Assembly (NCBI RefSeq): GCF_031583065.1
Contig: NZ_CP134053.1
Coordinates: forward strand, 5,056,001-5,120,000
Source of the DNA: Streptomyces sp. CGMCC 4.7035
GTDB lineage: Bacteria > Actinomycetota > Actinomycetes > Streptomycetales > Streptomycetaceae
DNA: 64,000 bases
Direction: 5' to 3'
A program made the position numbers and the translations under genes. The notes beneath the pieces are model-generated. The model saw only the letters and a list, made by a program, of their open reading frames with translations. It was not told the origin of the DNA and searched no databases. Positions 42,244 through 51,290 of this stretch are shown piece after piece (the first letter of the stretch is position 1; each line of letters opens with the position of its first letter).

Positions 42244-43053
42244 ATGCGGATTCGAATCGTCGACGCCTTCACCGACCGCCCCTTCGCCGGTAACCCGGCC
42301 GGCGTCCTCCTCCTCGACGCCTTCCCGGACGACGCCTGGCTCCAGGACGTGGCCCGCGAGGTCAACCACGCCGAAACCGCGTTCGCCCACCGCCTGGCCG
42401 AGGGCGGCGAGGCCGACTGGGCGCTGCGCTGGTTCACGCCCGCCACCGAGGTCGCCATGTGCGGCCACGCCACCCTGGCCACCGCCCATGTGCTGCGCAC
42501 CACGGGTGCCCACGAGGGACCCGTGCGGTTCGCCACCCGCAGCGGCGTCCTGAGCGCGACGCCGCGCGAGGACGGCTCCATCACCCTGGACTTCCCCACC
42601 GCGCCGCTCACACCCGTGGAGATCCCGCAGGGCGTTGCCGAAGCCCTCGGCGCCGAGCCTCTCACCGCCTTCGACACCGGCCCGAGCGTCGGTGACCTGG
42701 TCGTCGAACTCGCCGACGAGAAGACCGTCCTCGGCCTCAGCCCGGACCACAAGGCGCTGGGCCGCCATTCGGCGCGCGGCCTCATCGTCACCGCCCGCGC
42801 CGAAGACCCCTCCCGCGGCTACGACTTCGTCTCGCGCTGCTTCTTCCCGAACGTCGGGATCGACGAGGACCCGGTCACCGGCAGCGCCCACACCGCCCTG
42901 GCCCCCTACTGGTCCGAGCGCCTCGGCCGCCCCGACCTCATCGGACTGCAGGCCTCCCCGCGCTCCGGCCGTGTCCGCACCGAACTCCGCGGCGACCGCA
43001 CCCTGCTCACCGGCCGCGCGGTCACCGTCATCGATGGCGAACTGATCGCCTGA
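42244..43053 (+). CDS. PhzF-family isomerase
   Basis: 269 residues. The PhzF double hot-dog-like fold is evident: IRIVDAFTDRPFAGNPAGVL, VNHAETAFAHR with the catalytic Glu, RWFTPATEVAMCGHATLATA (CGHATL motif) and NVGIDEDPVTGSAHTALAPY, the second conserved box. In phenazine producers PhzF isomerises DHHA; most homologues, as here outside a phenazine cluster, have unknown substrates. No phz neighbours are present, so phenazine synthesis must not be inferred. ATG 42244; a strong terminator follows the stop by 6 bp. Confidence 0.92.
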   Translation: MRIRIVDAFTDRPFAGNPAGVLLLDAFPDDAWLQDVAREVNHAETAFAHRLAEGGEADWALRWFTPATEVAMCGHATLATAHVLRTTGAHEGPVRFATRSGVLSATPREDGSITLDFPTAPLTPVEIPQGVAEALGAEPLTAFDTGPSVGDLVVELADEKTVLGLSPDHKALGRHSARGLIVTARAEDPSRGYDFVSRCFFPNVGIDEDPVTGSAHTALAPYWSERLGRPDLIGLQASPRSGRVRTELRGDRTLLTGRAVTVIDGELIA

Positions 43054-43059
43054 CAGCAC

Positions 43060-43094
43060 GACCGGGGCGTACGACAGCCTCGTACGCCCCGGTC
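43060..43094. terminator. terminator hairpin between convergent genes
   Basis: GACCGGGGCGTACGA (43060-43074) and TCGTACGCCCCGGTC (43080-43094) form a perfect 15-bp stem with a 5-nt loop, between the ends of the PhzF gene and the CPBP protease gene. It can serve both. Confidence 0.88.
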
Positions 43095-43102
43095 CGGACC
43101 CG

Positions 43103-43903
43103 TCACGCCGTCGGGAGCCAGCCCACCTTGCCCGCCAGCAGCGCGTACCCGACGAACGCCCCGATGTCGAGCAGTGAGTGGGCGACCACCAGCGGGCCGA
43201 CCCGGCCCCAGCGCCGGTAGAGGTACACGAAGACCACACCCATCACCATGTTGCCCAGGAAGCCGCCGATGCCCTGGTACAGGTGGTACGAGCCGCGCAG
43301 CACGGAGCTGGCCACCAGGGCCGTGCCGGGCGTCCAGCCCAACTGGCCGAGCCTGCGCAGCAGGTAGCCGACGACGATGACCTCTTCGAGGACGGCGTTC
43401 TGGAGAGCGGACAGGACCAGCACGGGGTACTTCCACCACACGTCGGGCAGCGCTTCCGGCACCACCGTGAGGTTGAAGCCGAGACCGCGGGCGGCCAGGT
43501 AGAACGCGATGCCCGTCGAGCCGATCACCGCGGCGATCGCCGCCCCGCGCCCGAGGTCCGGCCAGGGCCGTGTCCGGTCGAAGCCGGGCGTGCGCAGCGA
43601 TGCGCCCTCGCGCAGCAGGAAGTGCGCCACGAGCGCGACCGGCACCAGCGCGGTCGCGATCCCGAAGAGCTGCCAGGCGAGATCGAGCCAGGGGCGGCCC
43701 GGTGCGGCCGACGCGTTGAGGGTGGCCGCCTGCTCCTTCAGACCCCCCGGTTTGGTGACCGACCCGACAAAGCTGATGAGCGCGGACACTCCGCTCGCAC
43801 CGAGCGAAAGTCCCAGAACGAGCAGCGTCTCGTCCCGCAGAATCCGTCGCGTCGGCCGCTCCACCACAAAGGAATCCGCCACCGACCCTGCCTCCACCTG
43901 CAC
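43103..43903 (-). CDS. CPBP-family intramembrane metalloprotease
   Basis: 266 residues with about seven or eight membrane helices. The ABI/CPBP motifs are present: motif 1 ALQNAVLEEVIVVGYLLRRL (EE pair and Arg), motif 2 around SSVLRGSYHLYQGIGGFLGN with His, and motif 3 VAHSLLDIGAF with His and Asp. This is the CAAX protease/bacteriocin-immunity-type family (Rce1-like). Substrates in actinobacteria are unknown. Start is taken at 43903. It is convergent with PhzF and separated by 240 bp from the glutamate-cysteine-ligase-like gene. Confidence 0.85.
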   Translation of the reverse strand: MQVEAGSVADSFVVERPTRRILRDETLLVLGLSLGASGVSALISFVGSVTKPGGLKEQAATLNASAAPGRPWLDLAWQLFGIATALVPVALVAHFLLREGASLRTPGFDRTRPWPDLGRGAAIAAVIGSTGIAFYLAARGLGFNLTVVPEALPDVWWKYPVLVLSALQNAVLEEVIVVGYLLRRLGQLGWTPGTALVASSVLRGSYHLYQGIGGFLGNMVMGVVFVYLYRRWGRVGPLVVAHSLLDIGAFVGYALLAGKVGWLPTA

Positions 43904-44144
43904 TCCCGCCTCCAGTTGAGCAATCGCGCCTCAGCCCCCATCTTCGCCCCACCAGGGTCTCGAAAGAAGTTACGAAGATCGCGCGCGACAGGCCGTCGGG
44001 AGACGGCTCAGCAGAGAGGGGCACCACCGTCATGGCAGGACACAGCTTGCCCGACGAGTACGGGGCGGGCGCCATCGCCCCCCGGCCGCCGAGGGGAACC
44101 AGGGACAGGGCCGCCGGGGACAGGCACAACCCGCCCCCGGTCAA

Positions 44145-45662
44145 TCACCCCAGCAACACCGGCTCCGGTAGCCCGACCGGCCAGGTGTGCACCGGCTCGC
44201 CGACGTGCATCAGCTCGCTGTACCGCCGGGTCGTCTCGGCCAGCGCGGTGGGCCGGTCGAGCCCCCGTTCGAGGGCTCGGTGGAAGGTGGCGGCCTGCCA
44301 GCTCGCGCCGTTGACCCTCAGCCGGCACCGCTCCTCGATCACTCCGAGGTAGAAGTCCCGGTCGGCGGGCTCGACACCCCACGCGTCGAGCCCGGCCTCG
44401 GCGAGCGGCAGCAGCTCGTCGCGTACCAGATCCACGGCCGCCACCTCGGCGATCCCGCCGTGGCGCCCGCGCCTCGGCCACCGCAGGCGCGCGTCGATGC
44501 CGTACCGGCAGGCGGCGTCGAAGTTGGCGGCGGCGGTCTCGAACGGTAGCCGCGTCCACACCGGACGCGCCTCCTCGGCGAGGGCGCGGACGACGCCGTA
44601 GTAGAAGGCCGCGTTCGCGAGCACGTCGGTGACCGTGGGCCCGGCGGGCAGCACCCGGTTCTCCACCCGCAGATGCGGGACGCCGTCGGCGATGCCGTAC
44701 ACGGGCCGGTTCCAGCGGTACACCGTGCCGTTGAGCAGGACGAGCTCGGCGAGCCTCGGTGTCCCGCCCTCGTCGAGCACTTGCAGCGGGTCCTCGTCGT
44801 CGCAGATCGGCAGGAGCGCCGGGAAGTAGCGCAGATTCTCCTCGAACAGCTCGTACGCCGATGTGATCCACCGCTCCCCGAACCACGTGCGCGGCCGCAC
44901 GCCCTGCGCCTGCAGCTCGGGCGGCCGGGTGTCGGTGGACTGCTGGAACAGCGGCGGCCGGGACTCGCGCCACAGCTCGCGCCCGAACACGAACGGAGAG
45001 TTCGCGCCGACGGCGACCTGTGCCGCCGTGACGGCCTGCGCCGCGTTCCACACGTCGGCGAAGCGCGCCGGCGTGACCTGGAGGTGCAGCTGGACGGACG
45101 TGCAGGCGGCTTCGGGCGCGATCGACCGCGAGCTGCACTCGAGCCGCTCCACTCCGTCGATGTCGAGCGCGAAGTCCTCACCGCGCGCGGCCACGATCTG
45201 GTCGTTGAGCAGGGTGTAGCGGTCGACGGCGGAAAGGTTGGAGGAGACCAGGTCGTCGCGGTCGAGCGTCGGCAGAATGCCGATCATCACGATCGCGGCG
45301 TCGACCTCGTTCGCTTTGCGCTCGGCATAGGCGAGCGAGATGCGCAACTCCTCGGCGAGCCGGTCGAAAACCCGGCCGCCCAACCGGTGTGGAGCTATGT
45401 TGACTTCCAGGTTGAACATGGCGAGTTCTGTTTGGAAATCTCGGCTTGCAATCCTTTCGAGCACTTGCGCATTCATCATTCTGGGCATGCCGTCATGTCC
45501 GACGAGATTCAGTTCGATCTCCAGGCCCATGAGGTTCTTGGGGCGATCGAACCGCTTCTCCTCCAGCAATCGCTCCAGCCCCGCCAGACACTGCCTGAGC
45601 TTGCCGCGGTAGTGCTGGCGATCGGACAGGTCCAACGACCCTGCCACGACCTTCTCCCCCAT
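44145..45662 (-). CDS. glutamate-cysteine ligase-like (GCS2 family) protein
   Basis: 505 residues. MGLEIELNLVGHDGMPRMMN and TELAMFNLEVNIAPHRLGGR are the GCS2 hallmarks (Glu residues for metal and substrate), followed by SSRSIAPEAACTSVQLHLQV and NSPFVFGRELWRESRPPLFQ. Actinobacterial relatives include EgtA, which makes gamma-glutamylcysteine in ergothioneine synthesis, but none of the other egt genes is present here and the protein is longer than the carboxylate-amine ligase YbdK. A different peptide-bond substrate is possible. ATG 45662 is 9 nt after GAGGAGG. The frame extends far upstream but without family similarity. Confidence 0.85.
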   Translation of the reverse strand: MGEKVVAGSLDLSDRQHYRGKLRQCLAGLERLLEEKRFDRPKNLMGLEIELNLVGHDGMPRMMNAQVLERIASRDFQTELAMFNLEVNIAPHRLGGRVFDRLAEELRISLAYAERKANEVDAAIVMIGILPTLDRDDLVSSNLSAVDRYTLLNDQIVAARGEDFALDIDGVERLECSSRSIAPEAACTSVQLHLQVTPARFADVWNAAQAVTAAQVAVGANSPFVFGRELWRESRPPLFQQSTDTRPPELQAQGVRPRTWFGERWITSAYELFEENLRYFPALLPICDDEDPLQVLDEGGTPRLAELVLLNGTVYRWNRPVYGIADGVPHLRVENRVLPAGPTVTDVLANAAFYYGVVRALAEEARPVWTRLPFETAAANFDAACRYGIDARLRWPRRGRHGGIAEVAAVDLVRDELLPLAEAGLDAWGVEPADRDFYLGVIEERCRLRVNGASWQAATFHRALERGLDRPTALAETTRRYSELMHVGEPVHTWPVGLPEPVLLG

Positions 45663-46205
45663 CGAAGTGTCCCTCCTCGGATGGGCAGGCCGACGATCCG
45701 GCCGCTGCTGTTCCGGGTCACGAGGGATGATGCCCAGCGGAAGCGATCGATAACGCCCCGCGCGCGGCAGCCGACCGCTACGCTGGAGACGGCTTGTCCG
45801 GGCACATTCACGGGGCATGGGGCAGTACGCAGTTTCAGTGCGCAACGGCGTCGTGAAAAACGCCGACGAGAATCAGCCGACCGTTACGGACCAGTATTCC
45901 GAGGTCGCCGCCGTGACGCACGCGCAGCATCGGGACGAATCCCACTTATCGTCGACCGAATATCCCCTTGTTCGTCATGCGCGGGACGACTAGACGAAAC
46001 ACTGGCTGAACACGGGTCGTATAAACTTCGCGCACGGGGTGGAGAGTTGACGCTCACGGTTCTGAGCCCTGTCGTCAAAGCGCCGCCATTCGTCCGGGCA
46101 CAGTCCCCCAGCCCCTCCGACCCCGAGAGCTGACAGCGCCGTCCGCCCGCCCCGCCCCGCACCGCCCTCGCGCCACCATGCCTGTCGAATGAGAGGCGAC
46201 CCACC
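45663..46205. other. gap with promoters and one weak small-ORF candidate
   Basis: 543 bp between divergent genes. Both promoters must lie here. The only possible gene seen is the 58-codon frame at 45817-45993. The region from 45880 to 46060 is less GC-rich than coding sequence around it. Confidence 0.4.
45817..45993 (+). CDS. possible small acidic protein, unverified
   Basis: 58 codons from ATG 45817: MGQYAVSVRNGVVKNADENQ then PTVTDQYSEVAAVTHAQHRD and ESHLSSTEYPLVRHARDD. The composition is polar and not obviously a shadow frame, but there is no clear ribosome binding site (only CGGGGC just before the ATG), third-position GC is low, and no family is recognised. Included as a low-confidence candidate. 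Confidence 0.2.
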   Translation: MGQYAVSVRNGVVKNADENQPTVTDQYSEVAAVTHAQHRDESHLSSTEYPLVRHARDD

Positions 46206-46796
46206 ATGCCGCTGCATGTCCCCCCGGCTCCCGCGCCCGCTCTCCGCTCCGTCCTCACGGCACTCGGTTCCCCCACCGCGGTCCGCGAGGCTCGTACCCC
46301 GTCCCTGCGTACCGCCCAGGGGCCCGCGACACCCGAACTCCCGCTGCCGGTCCACGTACTGGACCGGATAACCCCGGCGGGCGCTTCGGCCACCCGGCTC
46401 GCCGGGTGGCGTTTCCTCATCCGCTGCGGCGAGCGCGCCGTGGCGGCCGCCGATACGATGCTGACCCCCGACGGCTGGGCGTTCTCGCACTTCTTCGAGG
46501 GCCCGTACATCGCCTCCACCGAACGCGCGCTGCGCCAGGCGGAGACGATGACACAGCCTTATCAGGCCCGGCTGTTGTCCGTGCCCGAGCTGTACATGCT
46601 CACACTGTGGCTGCACGGCGACTGCACCGCCGACGGCACGACGGGCCACCCGGCCGCGACCGACCTTCTGGTGCCCCTCGCGCCCGCTCCGCCCGGCATC
46701 GCGTCCCACCGCCCGCACCGCGTCGCCGAGCTTCTCCCTGTGCTCACCCTCCGGGTCACTCCGACCCCGCTGTTCGGCTCGCCCGCGCCCGCGTAG
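46206..46796 (+). CDS. conserved-looking protein of unknown function
   Basis: 196 residues. The first 60 are Pro/Ala-rich; the middle LAGWRFLIRCGERAVAAADT then DGWAFSHFFEGPYIASTERA, LRQAETMTQPYQARLLSVPE and LYMLTLWLHG appear well ordered, and match in style a conserved Streptomyces hypothetical protein. The tail is Pro-rich. No domain or signal peptide was identified. ATG 46206 follows GAGAGG at a suitable distance. It lies between the GCS2-like gene and the DUF5999 gene with large gaps on both sides. Confidence 0.75.
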   Translation: MPLHVPPAPAPALRSVLTALGSPTAVREARTPSLRTAQGPATPELPLPVHVLDRITPAGASATRLAGWRFLIRCGERAVAAADTMLTPDGWAFSHFFEGPYIASTERALRQAETMTQPYQARLLSVPELYMLTLWLHGDCTADGTTGHPAATDLLVPLAPAPPGIASHRPHRVAELLPVLTLRVTPTPLFGSPAPA

Positions 46797-47196
46797 GCCT
46801 CGTCCTCCACCGTGCCCCGCCGCCGGAAACGGCCGCGGGGCACGTCGCGCGTCCGGGCCGGCGTCCGGCTGCCCGACCTGTCGCTCGTTCGTGCCCCATC
46901 GCGCTCGCACGAGGGACAAAGCGCTGGTCGGGCCACATGAACTAGCCCCTTCCGGCCATCACGAACCACCCAAAGGGACAGGGGAGTTGGAATGAACCGT
47001 CCGCGCGGGTGACGCGTCATGAACCTGTGAGAAGCGGTGCTGCGAAATGCCTGCGGATTGACGCCCGTAGGGCAACACTGGGTTCCAGACCGATGTATCG
47101 CCAACGGGGGGGGCGGCCATGAACGACTCGACGAGCCGCAGGACAGACACGACAGTCATCTCACACATCACGACAGAGCGAAAGATCCCATCCACC
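46797..47196. other. no gene recognised
   Basis: 400 bp upstream of the DUF5999 gene. Frames are short or antisense. It presumably holds the DUF5999 promoter; no clear -35/-10 pair or known regulatory RNA was seen. Confidence 0.4.
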
Positions 47197-47403
47197 ATGT
47201 GCCAGCACCAGCCGCCGTGCCCGACAGCCGAATCCGCCGACCGGGAGTCCGCCCGTCTCCTGGCGCACCACCCTGAGCAGGGATGGAGCCTGCTGTGCAA
47301 CGGCGTTCTGCTCTTCGAGGACACCGGTGAGCTTCTGCCCGACGGCCAGATCATCGCCCCCCACCGCCCGATGGGCACCGACCAGGTGATGACGGCCGCC
47401 TGA
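47197..47403 (+). CDS. DUF5999-family small protein
   Basis: 68 residues: MCQHQPPCPTAESADRESAR, LLAHHPEQGWSLLCNGVLLF, EDTGELLPDGQIIAPHRPMG, TDQVMTAA. This is the DUF5999 family, highly conserved in streptomycetes, small and Cys/His-containing at the N-terminus (CQHQPPC), which might bind a metal. Function unknown. ATG 47197 is chosen because the family starts with MCQHQ; the frame is open from 47119, but that part is unlike the family. It is convergent with gcvP, 106 bp apart. Confidence 0.85.
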   Translation: MCQHQPPCPTAESADRESARLLAHHPEQGWSLLCNGVLLFEDTGELLPDGQIIAPHRPMGTDQVMTAA

Positions 47404-47509
47404 GGCGCGCACACGAGGGGCACTCGCGGGGCATCCGCTGCCCCGACATACGAGGGGCCGGCCCGGAGACATCCGCTCCGAACCGGCCCCGACGCATGTC
47501 CGAGGGTGA

Positions 47510-50395
47510 TTACGCTTCGTAAGCGTCCAGCGGCGGGCAGGAACAGACCAGGTTCCGGTCACCGAAGGCCTGGTCGATCCGGCGCACCGGCGGCCAGTAC
47601 TTGTCCGCGGCCGAGACGCCCGCCGGGAAGACCGCCTCCTCACGCGCGTACGCGTGGTCCCACTCCCCGCCGAGCGCGGCGGCGGTGTGCGGGGCGTGCC
47701 GCAGCGGGTTGTCGTCGGCGGGCCACTCGCCCGAGCCCACCTTCTCGATCTCCGCGCGAATGGCGATCATCGCGTCGCAGAACCGGTCGAGCTCGCTCAG
47801 GTCCTCGGACTCGGTCGGCTCGATCATCAGCGTGCCGGCCACCGGGAACGACATCGTCGGCGCGTGGAAGCCGTAGTCGATCAGCCGCTTGGCGACGTCG
47901 TCGACGGTGACGCCGGTCGCCTTGGTCAGCGGTCGCAGGTCGATGATGCACTCGTGCGCGACCAGGCCGCCCGGGCCGGTGTAGAGCACCGGGTAGTGCG
48001 GCTCCAGGCGCTTGGCGACGTAGTTGGCGGACAGCACCGCCACCTGCGTGGCGCGCTTGAGTCCCTCGCCGCCCATGAGCCGCACGTACGCCCACGAGAT
48101 CGGAAGGATGCCCGCCGAACCCCAGGGGGCGGCCGAGATCGGGCCGACGCCCGTCTCCGGGCCGGCCGCGGGCTGCAGCGGGTGGTTGGGCAGGTACGGC
48201 GCCAGGTGCGCGCGCACGCCGACCGGGCCGACGCCCGGACCGCCGCCACCGTGCGGGATGCAGAACGTCTTGTGCAGGTTGAGGTGCGAGACGTCACCGC
48301 CGAAGTGGCCCGGCTTGGCGAGGCCGACCAGCGCGTTGAGGTTGGCGCCGTCGACGTACACCTGGCCGCCCGCCTCGTGCACCTGGGCGCAGATGTCGGC
48401 GACGTGCTCCTCGAACACGCCGTGCGTGGACGGGTACGTGATCATCAGCACCGACAGCTCGTCACGGTACTGCTCGATCTTCGCCCGCAGGTCCTCGACG
48501 TCGATCTCGCCGTCCTCGGCGGTCTTCACGACGACGACCTTCATTCCGGCCATCACTGCGCTGGCGGCGTTGGTGCCGTGCGCGGAGGACGGGATGAGGC
48601 AGACGGTGCGCTGGTCGTCACCGTTGGCGCGGTGGTAGCCGCGCACGGCGAGCAGACCGGCCAGCTCGCCCTGCGAGCCGGCGTTGGGCTGCAACGACAC
48701 CTTGTCGTAGCCGGTGACCTCGGCGAGACGCTCCTCCAGCTCACGGATGAGCGTGAGGTAGCCCTGCGCCTGCTCGGCGGGCACGAAGGGGTGCAGCTGC
48801 CCGAACTCGGGCCAGGTGACCGGCTCCATCTCCGTGGTCGCGTTGAGCTTCATGGTGCAGGAGCCCAGCGGGATCATGCCGCGGTCGAGCGCGTAGTCGC
48901 GGTCGGCCAGCTTGCGCAGGTAGCGCAGCATCGCGGTCTCGGAGCGGTGCTGGTGGAAGACCGGGTGCGTGAGGTAGTCACCGGTGCGCAGCAGCGCCTC
49001 GGGGAGCGCGTCCTCGGTGCCCGCGTCCAGCGCCTCCAGGTCACCCTCGACCCCGAACGCGGTCCACACGGCGCCCACCTGGGCCCGCTTGGTCGTCTCG
49101 TCGCAGGCGATCGACACGTGGTCGGCGTCGACGAGGCGCAGGTTCACGCCGTGCTCACGAGCGGCGGCGACGACCGTGTCGGCGCGGCCCGGCACCCGCA
49201 CGGTCAGCGTGTCGAAGTAGGCGCCGTGGACGACCTCGACCCCGCCCGCCGTGAGGCCGGCGGCAAGGATCGCGGCGTACCGGTGCGTACGTCGCGCGAT
49301 GGTCCGCAGGCCCTCAGGCCCGTGGTAGACGGCGTACATACCGGCCATCACGGCGAGCAGCACCTGTGCGGTGCAGATGTTGCTCGTCGCCTTCTCGCGG
49401 CGGATGTGCTGCTCCCGCGTCTGCAGGGCGAGGCGGTACGCCTTGTTCCCGTCCGCGTCCACGGAGACGCCGACGAGACGTCCGGGCAGGCTGCGGGCGA
49501 ACTTCTCCTGCACCGCCATGTATCCGGCGTGCGGTCCGCCGAAGCCCATCGGGACACCGAAGCGCTGCGTCGTCCCGACGGCGATGTCGGCGCCCAGCTC
49601 GCCGGGGGAGGCCAGCAGCGTCAGCGCGAGCAGGTCGGCGGCGACGGTGACGAGCGCGCCCAGCTCGTGCGCCTGGTCGATGACCGGCTTGATGTCGCGT
49701 ACGGCTCCGGAGGCGCCCGGGTACTGGATCAGTACGCCGTTGATCTCCCGCTCGGCGATCTCGGCCGGGATGCCGTCGCTGAGGTCGGCGACGACGACCT
49801 CGACGCCGGTGGGCTCGGCGCGGGTCTCGATCACGGCGATGGTCTGCGGCAGGGCGTCCGCGTCGACCAGGAACAGACCCTTCTTGTTCTTGCCCATACG
49901 CAGGGACAGCGCCATCGCCTCGGCGGCCGCGGTGCCCTCGTCGAGCAGGGACGCACCGGAGGTCGGCAGGCCGGTGAGATCGGCGACAACGGTCTGGAAG
50001 TTGAGCAGGGCCTCGAGCCGGCCCTGCGAGATCTCCGGCTGGTAAGGCGTGTACGCGGTGTACCAGGCCGGGTTCTCCATGACATTGCGCAGGATGACGG
50101 GCGGCGTGAAGGTCCCGTAGTACCCGAGGCCGATCATGGAGTCGAGAACCTGGTTGCGGTCGGCGAGGGAGCGCAGCTCGGCCAGCACCTCGGCCTCGGT
50201 GCGCGCGCCGGGCAGGTCCAGCGCGTCGGCGTTCTTGATCACATCCGGGACCGCGGCGGCGGTGAGCTCGTCGAGCGAGCCGTAGCCGACCTGCGCGAGC
50301 ATCTTGGCCCGCGACTCCTGGTCGGGCCCGATGTGGCGCTGTTCGAAGGGAATGCCCTGTTCGAGCTCGGAGAGCGGAATGCGATGGGCGGTCAT
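47510..50395 (-). CDS. gcvP: glycine dehydrogenase (P-protein of the glycine cleavage system)
   Basis: 961 residues, the single-chain form of GcvP. It decarboxylates glycine with PLP and passes the aminomethyl group to lipoyl-GcvH. The N-terminal half has [20 protein letters not shown] and [20 protein letters not shown]; the C-terminal half has [40 protein letters not shown] with PLP-lysine 709, and [20 protein letters not shown]. All are typical. The ATG at 50395 is preceded by GGAGG. It is preceded by a tandem glycine riboswitch on the same strand. gcvT and gcvH are not in the window, so in this organism gcvP is a separate transcription unit. Confidence 0.98.
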   Translation of the reverse strand: MTAHRIPLSELEQGIPFEQRHIGPDQESRAKMLAQVGYGSLDELTAAAVPDVIKNADALDLPGARTEAEVLAELRSLADRNQVLDSMIGLGYYGTFTPPVILRNVMENPAWYTAYTPYQPEISQGRLEALLNFQTVVADLTGLPTSGASLLDEGTAAAEAMALSLRMGKNKKGLFLVDADALPQTIAVIETRAEPTGVEVVVADLSDGIPAEIAEREINGVLIQYPGASGAVRDIKPVIDQAHELGALVTVAADLLALTLLASPGELGADIAVGTTQRFGVPMGFGGPHAGYMAVQEKFARSLPGRLVGVSVDADGNKAYRLALQTREQHIRREKATSNICTAQVLLAVMAGMYAVYHGPEGLRTIARRTHRYAAILAAGLTAGGVEVVHGAYFDTLTVRVPGRADTVVAAAREHGVNLRLVDADHVSIACDETTKRAQVGAVWTAFGVEGDLEALDAGTEDALPEALLRTGDYLTHPVFHQHRSETAMLRYLRKLADRDYALDRGMIPLGSCTMKLNATTEMEPVTWPEFGQLHPFVPAEQAQGYLTLIRELEERLAEVTGYDKVSLQPNAGSQGELAGLLAVRGYHRANGDDQRTVCLIPSSAHGTNAASAVMAGMKVVVVKTAEDGEIDVEDLRAKIEQYRDELSVLMITYPSTHGVFEEHVADICAQVHEAGGQVYVDGANLNALVGLAKPGHFGGDVSHLNLHKTFCIPHGGGGPGVGPVGVRAHLAPYLPNHPLQPAAGPETGVGPISAAPWGSAGILPISWAYVRLMGGEGLKRATQVAVLSANYVAKRLEPHYPVLYTGPGGLVAHECIIDLRPLTKATGVTVDDVAKRLIDYGFHAPTMSFPVAGTLMIEPTESEDLSELDRFCDAMIAIRAEIEKVGSGEWPADDNPLRHAPHTAAALGGEWDHAYAREEAVFPAGVSAADKYWPPVRRIDQAFGDRNLVCSCPPLDAYEA

Positions 50396-50471
50396 TGCGG
50401 AGGCCTCCTGGTCTGACGCGACCTTCGAGGGGCACCACGGCGCGGGTACCCCGACGGCCTCCCCCTCTGTC

Positions 50472-50662
50472 ATCTCAACCTGAGAGTTTCACCGGGCCGC
50501 CCAAAGGCGCACCGGTTTTCACCGTCGGTGAGGGCGGAAGCCGTCGACACCCGCCCTGCTTTCCAGAGTGACCTCGTCCGTGCGGTACGTGTGCCTGAGA
50601 GATTCCGGGGAGGATTTGCTCCTTCGGCGCCTCCGGATCGCTCCGGAGGACTCTCCCGCGCG
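50472..50662 (-). ncRNA. tandem glycine riboswitch
   Basis: Two glycine aptamers lie in the 5' leader of gcvP (minus strand). The first, about 50588-50660, has GGGAGAGTCCTCCGG, the GCCGAAGGAGCAAATCC core and AATCTCTCAGGCA. The second, about 50476-50580, has GTCACTCTGGAAAGCAGG, the CACCGACGGTGAAAACC core and GAAACTCTCAGG. The GAGAGT/CTCTCAGG and GCCGAAGGRGCAAA-like elements are the known consensus. Each aptamer binds one glycine; in streptomycetes such riboswitches switch on gcv genes when glycine is high. About 75 nt separate the second aptamer from the ATG. Confidence 0.95.
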
Positions 50663-50717
50663 GGGTCAGCAGCCGTTTGCCAGCCTACCAGCGGGGACAA
50701 CCCCGGAGCCGTCGGCT

Positions 50718-50753
50718 GGACCTTCGAGCGGACCTTCGAGTGGACCTTCGAGT
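50718..50753. repeat. three-copy 12-bp tandem repeat
   Basis: GGACCTTCGAGC, GGACCTTCGAGT and GGACCTTCGAGT follow one another between the riboswitch leader and the PRC-barrel gene. The unit's TTCGAG is partly self-complementary. Position would include the promoter region of gcvP or of the PRC gene. Confidence 0.9.
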
Positions 50754-50819
50754 GGCCGCGTTCCGGAATGTGCTCTTTTGTAGTGCTTACGGATGAGTTT
50801 GCGACCTGTTGGAGGGACC

Positions 50820-51191
50820 GTGAAGACCGACATCGATCCGCGGAATCTGATCGGCCGCAAGGCGTTCGACCGCAATGGGAACAAGATCGGCACGATCGAC
50901 GAGGTCTACCTCGACGACGCGACCGGTGTGCCGGAGTGGGCGGCCATACGCACCGGCCTGTTCGGCAGGGACGCGTTCGTCCCGCTGGAGCCCAGCGAAC
51001 TGGTCGAAGGCGCGCTGTACGTCCCCTTCGAACGCTCCCTGATCAAGGACGCCCCCGACTTCGGCGTCGGACGCCACCTCTCCCCCGAACAGGAGCTGCA
51101 GCTCTACCACCACTACGGCCTCGACGTGGCCTCACCGCCGCCGCCACCGGACCGCGACTTCGGGCAGCTGGCGGGCTCGGACGAAACCTGA
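50820..51191 (+). CDS. PRC-barrel domain protein
   Basis: 123 residues. KTDIDPRNLIGRKAFDRNGN, KIGTIDEVYLDDATGVPEWA, AIRTGLFGRDAFVPLEPSEL and ALYVPFERSLIKDAPDFGVG form a PRC beta-barrel like those in RimM and photosynthetic reaction-centre H subunit; the C-terminus is Pro-rich. Streptomycete versions may act in stress or envelope processes, but no function is known. GTG 50820 is chosen because homologues I recall start near (M)KTDIDPRNLIG; GGAGGG precedes it closely. Divergent from gcvP. Confidence 0.85.
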   Translation: MKTDIDPRNLIGRKAFDRNGNKIGTIDEVYLDDATGVPEWAAIRTGLFGRDAFVPLEPSELVEGALYVPFERSLIKDAPDFGVGRHLSPEQELQLYHHYGLDVASPPPPPDRDFGQLAGSDET

Positions 51192-51290
51192 GGGTCACCC
51201 CTGGCCCGGCCTCTGCCACCCGCCCCGGGTCACCGATTCGGCCCCGAGCCACCCGGCCCGAGCGAGGCGCCCCATCGCCCGGCCGCGCCG

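Noticed and set aside
42244-43053. Phenazine biosynthesis cluster
   Set aside because: Only a PhzF-fold protein is present; no other phz genes accompany it.
44032-44352. Small plus-strand ORF MAGHSLPDEYGAG...
   Set aside because: It has a purine-rich upstream patch, but most of it is antisense to the GCS2-type gene and the rest is low-complexity Pro/Arg.
44145-45662. Ergothioneine (egt) locus
   Set aside because: Only the GCS2-type protein is present; egtB-D are absent.
47654-50416. 920-codon plus-strand frame opposite gcvP
   Set aside because: Antisense shadow caused by GC-rich codon bias; gcvP is unambiguous.
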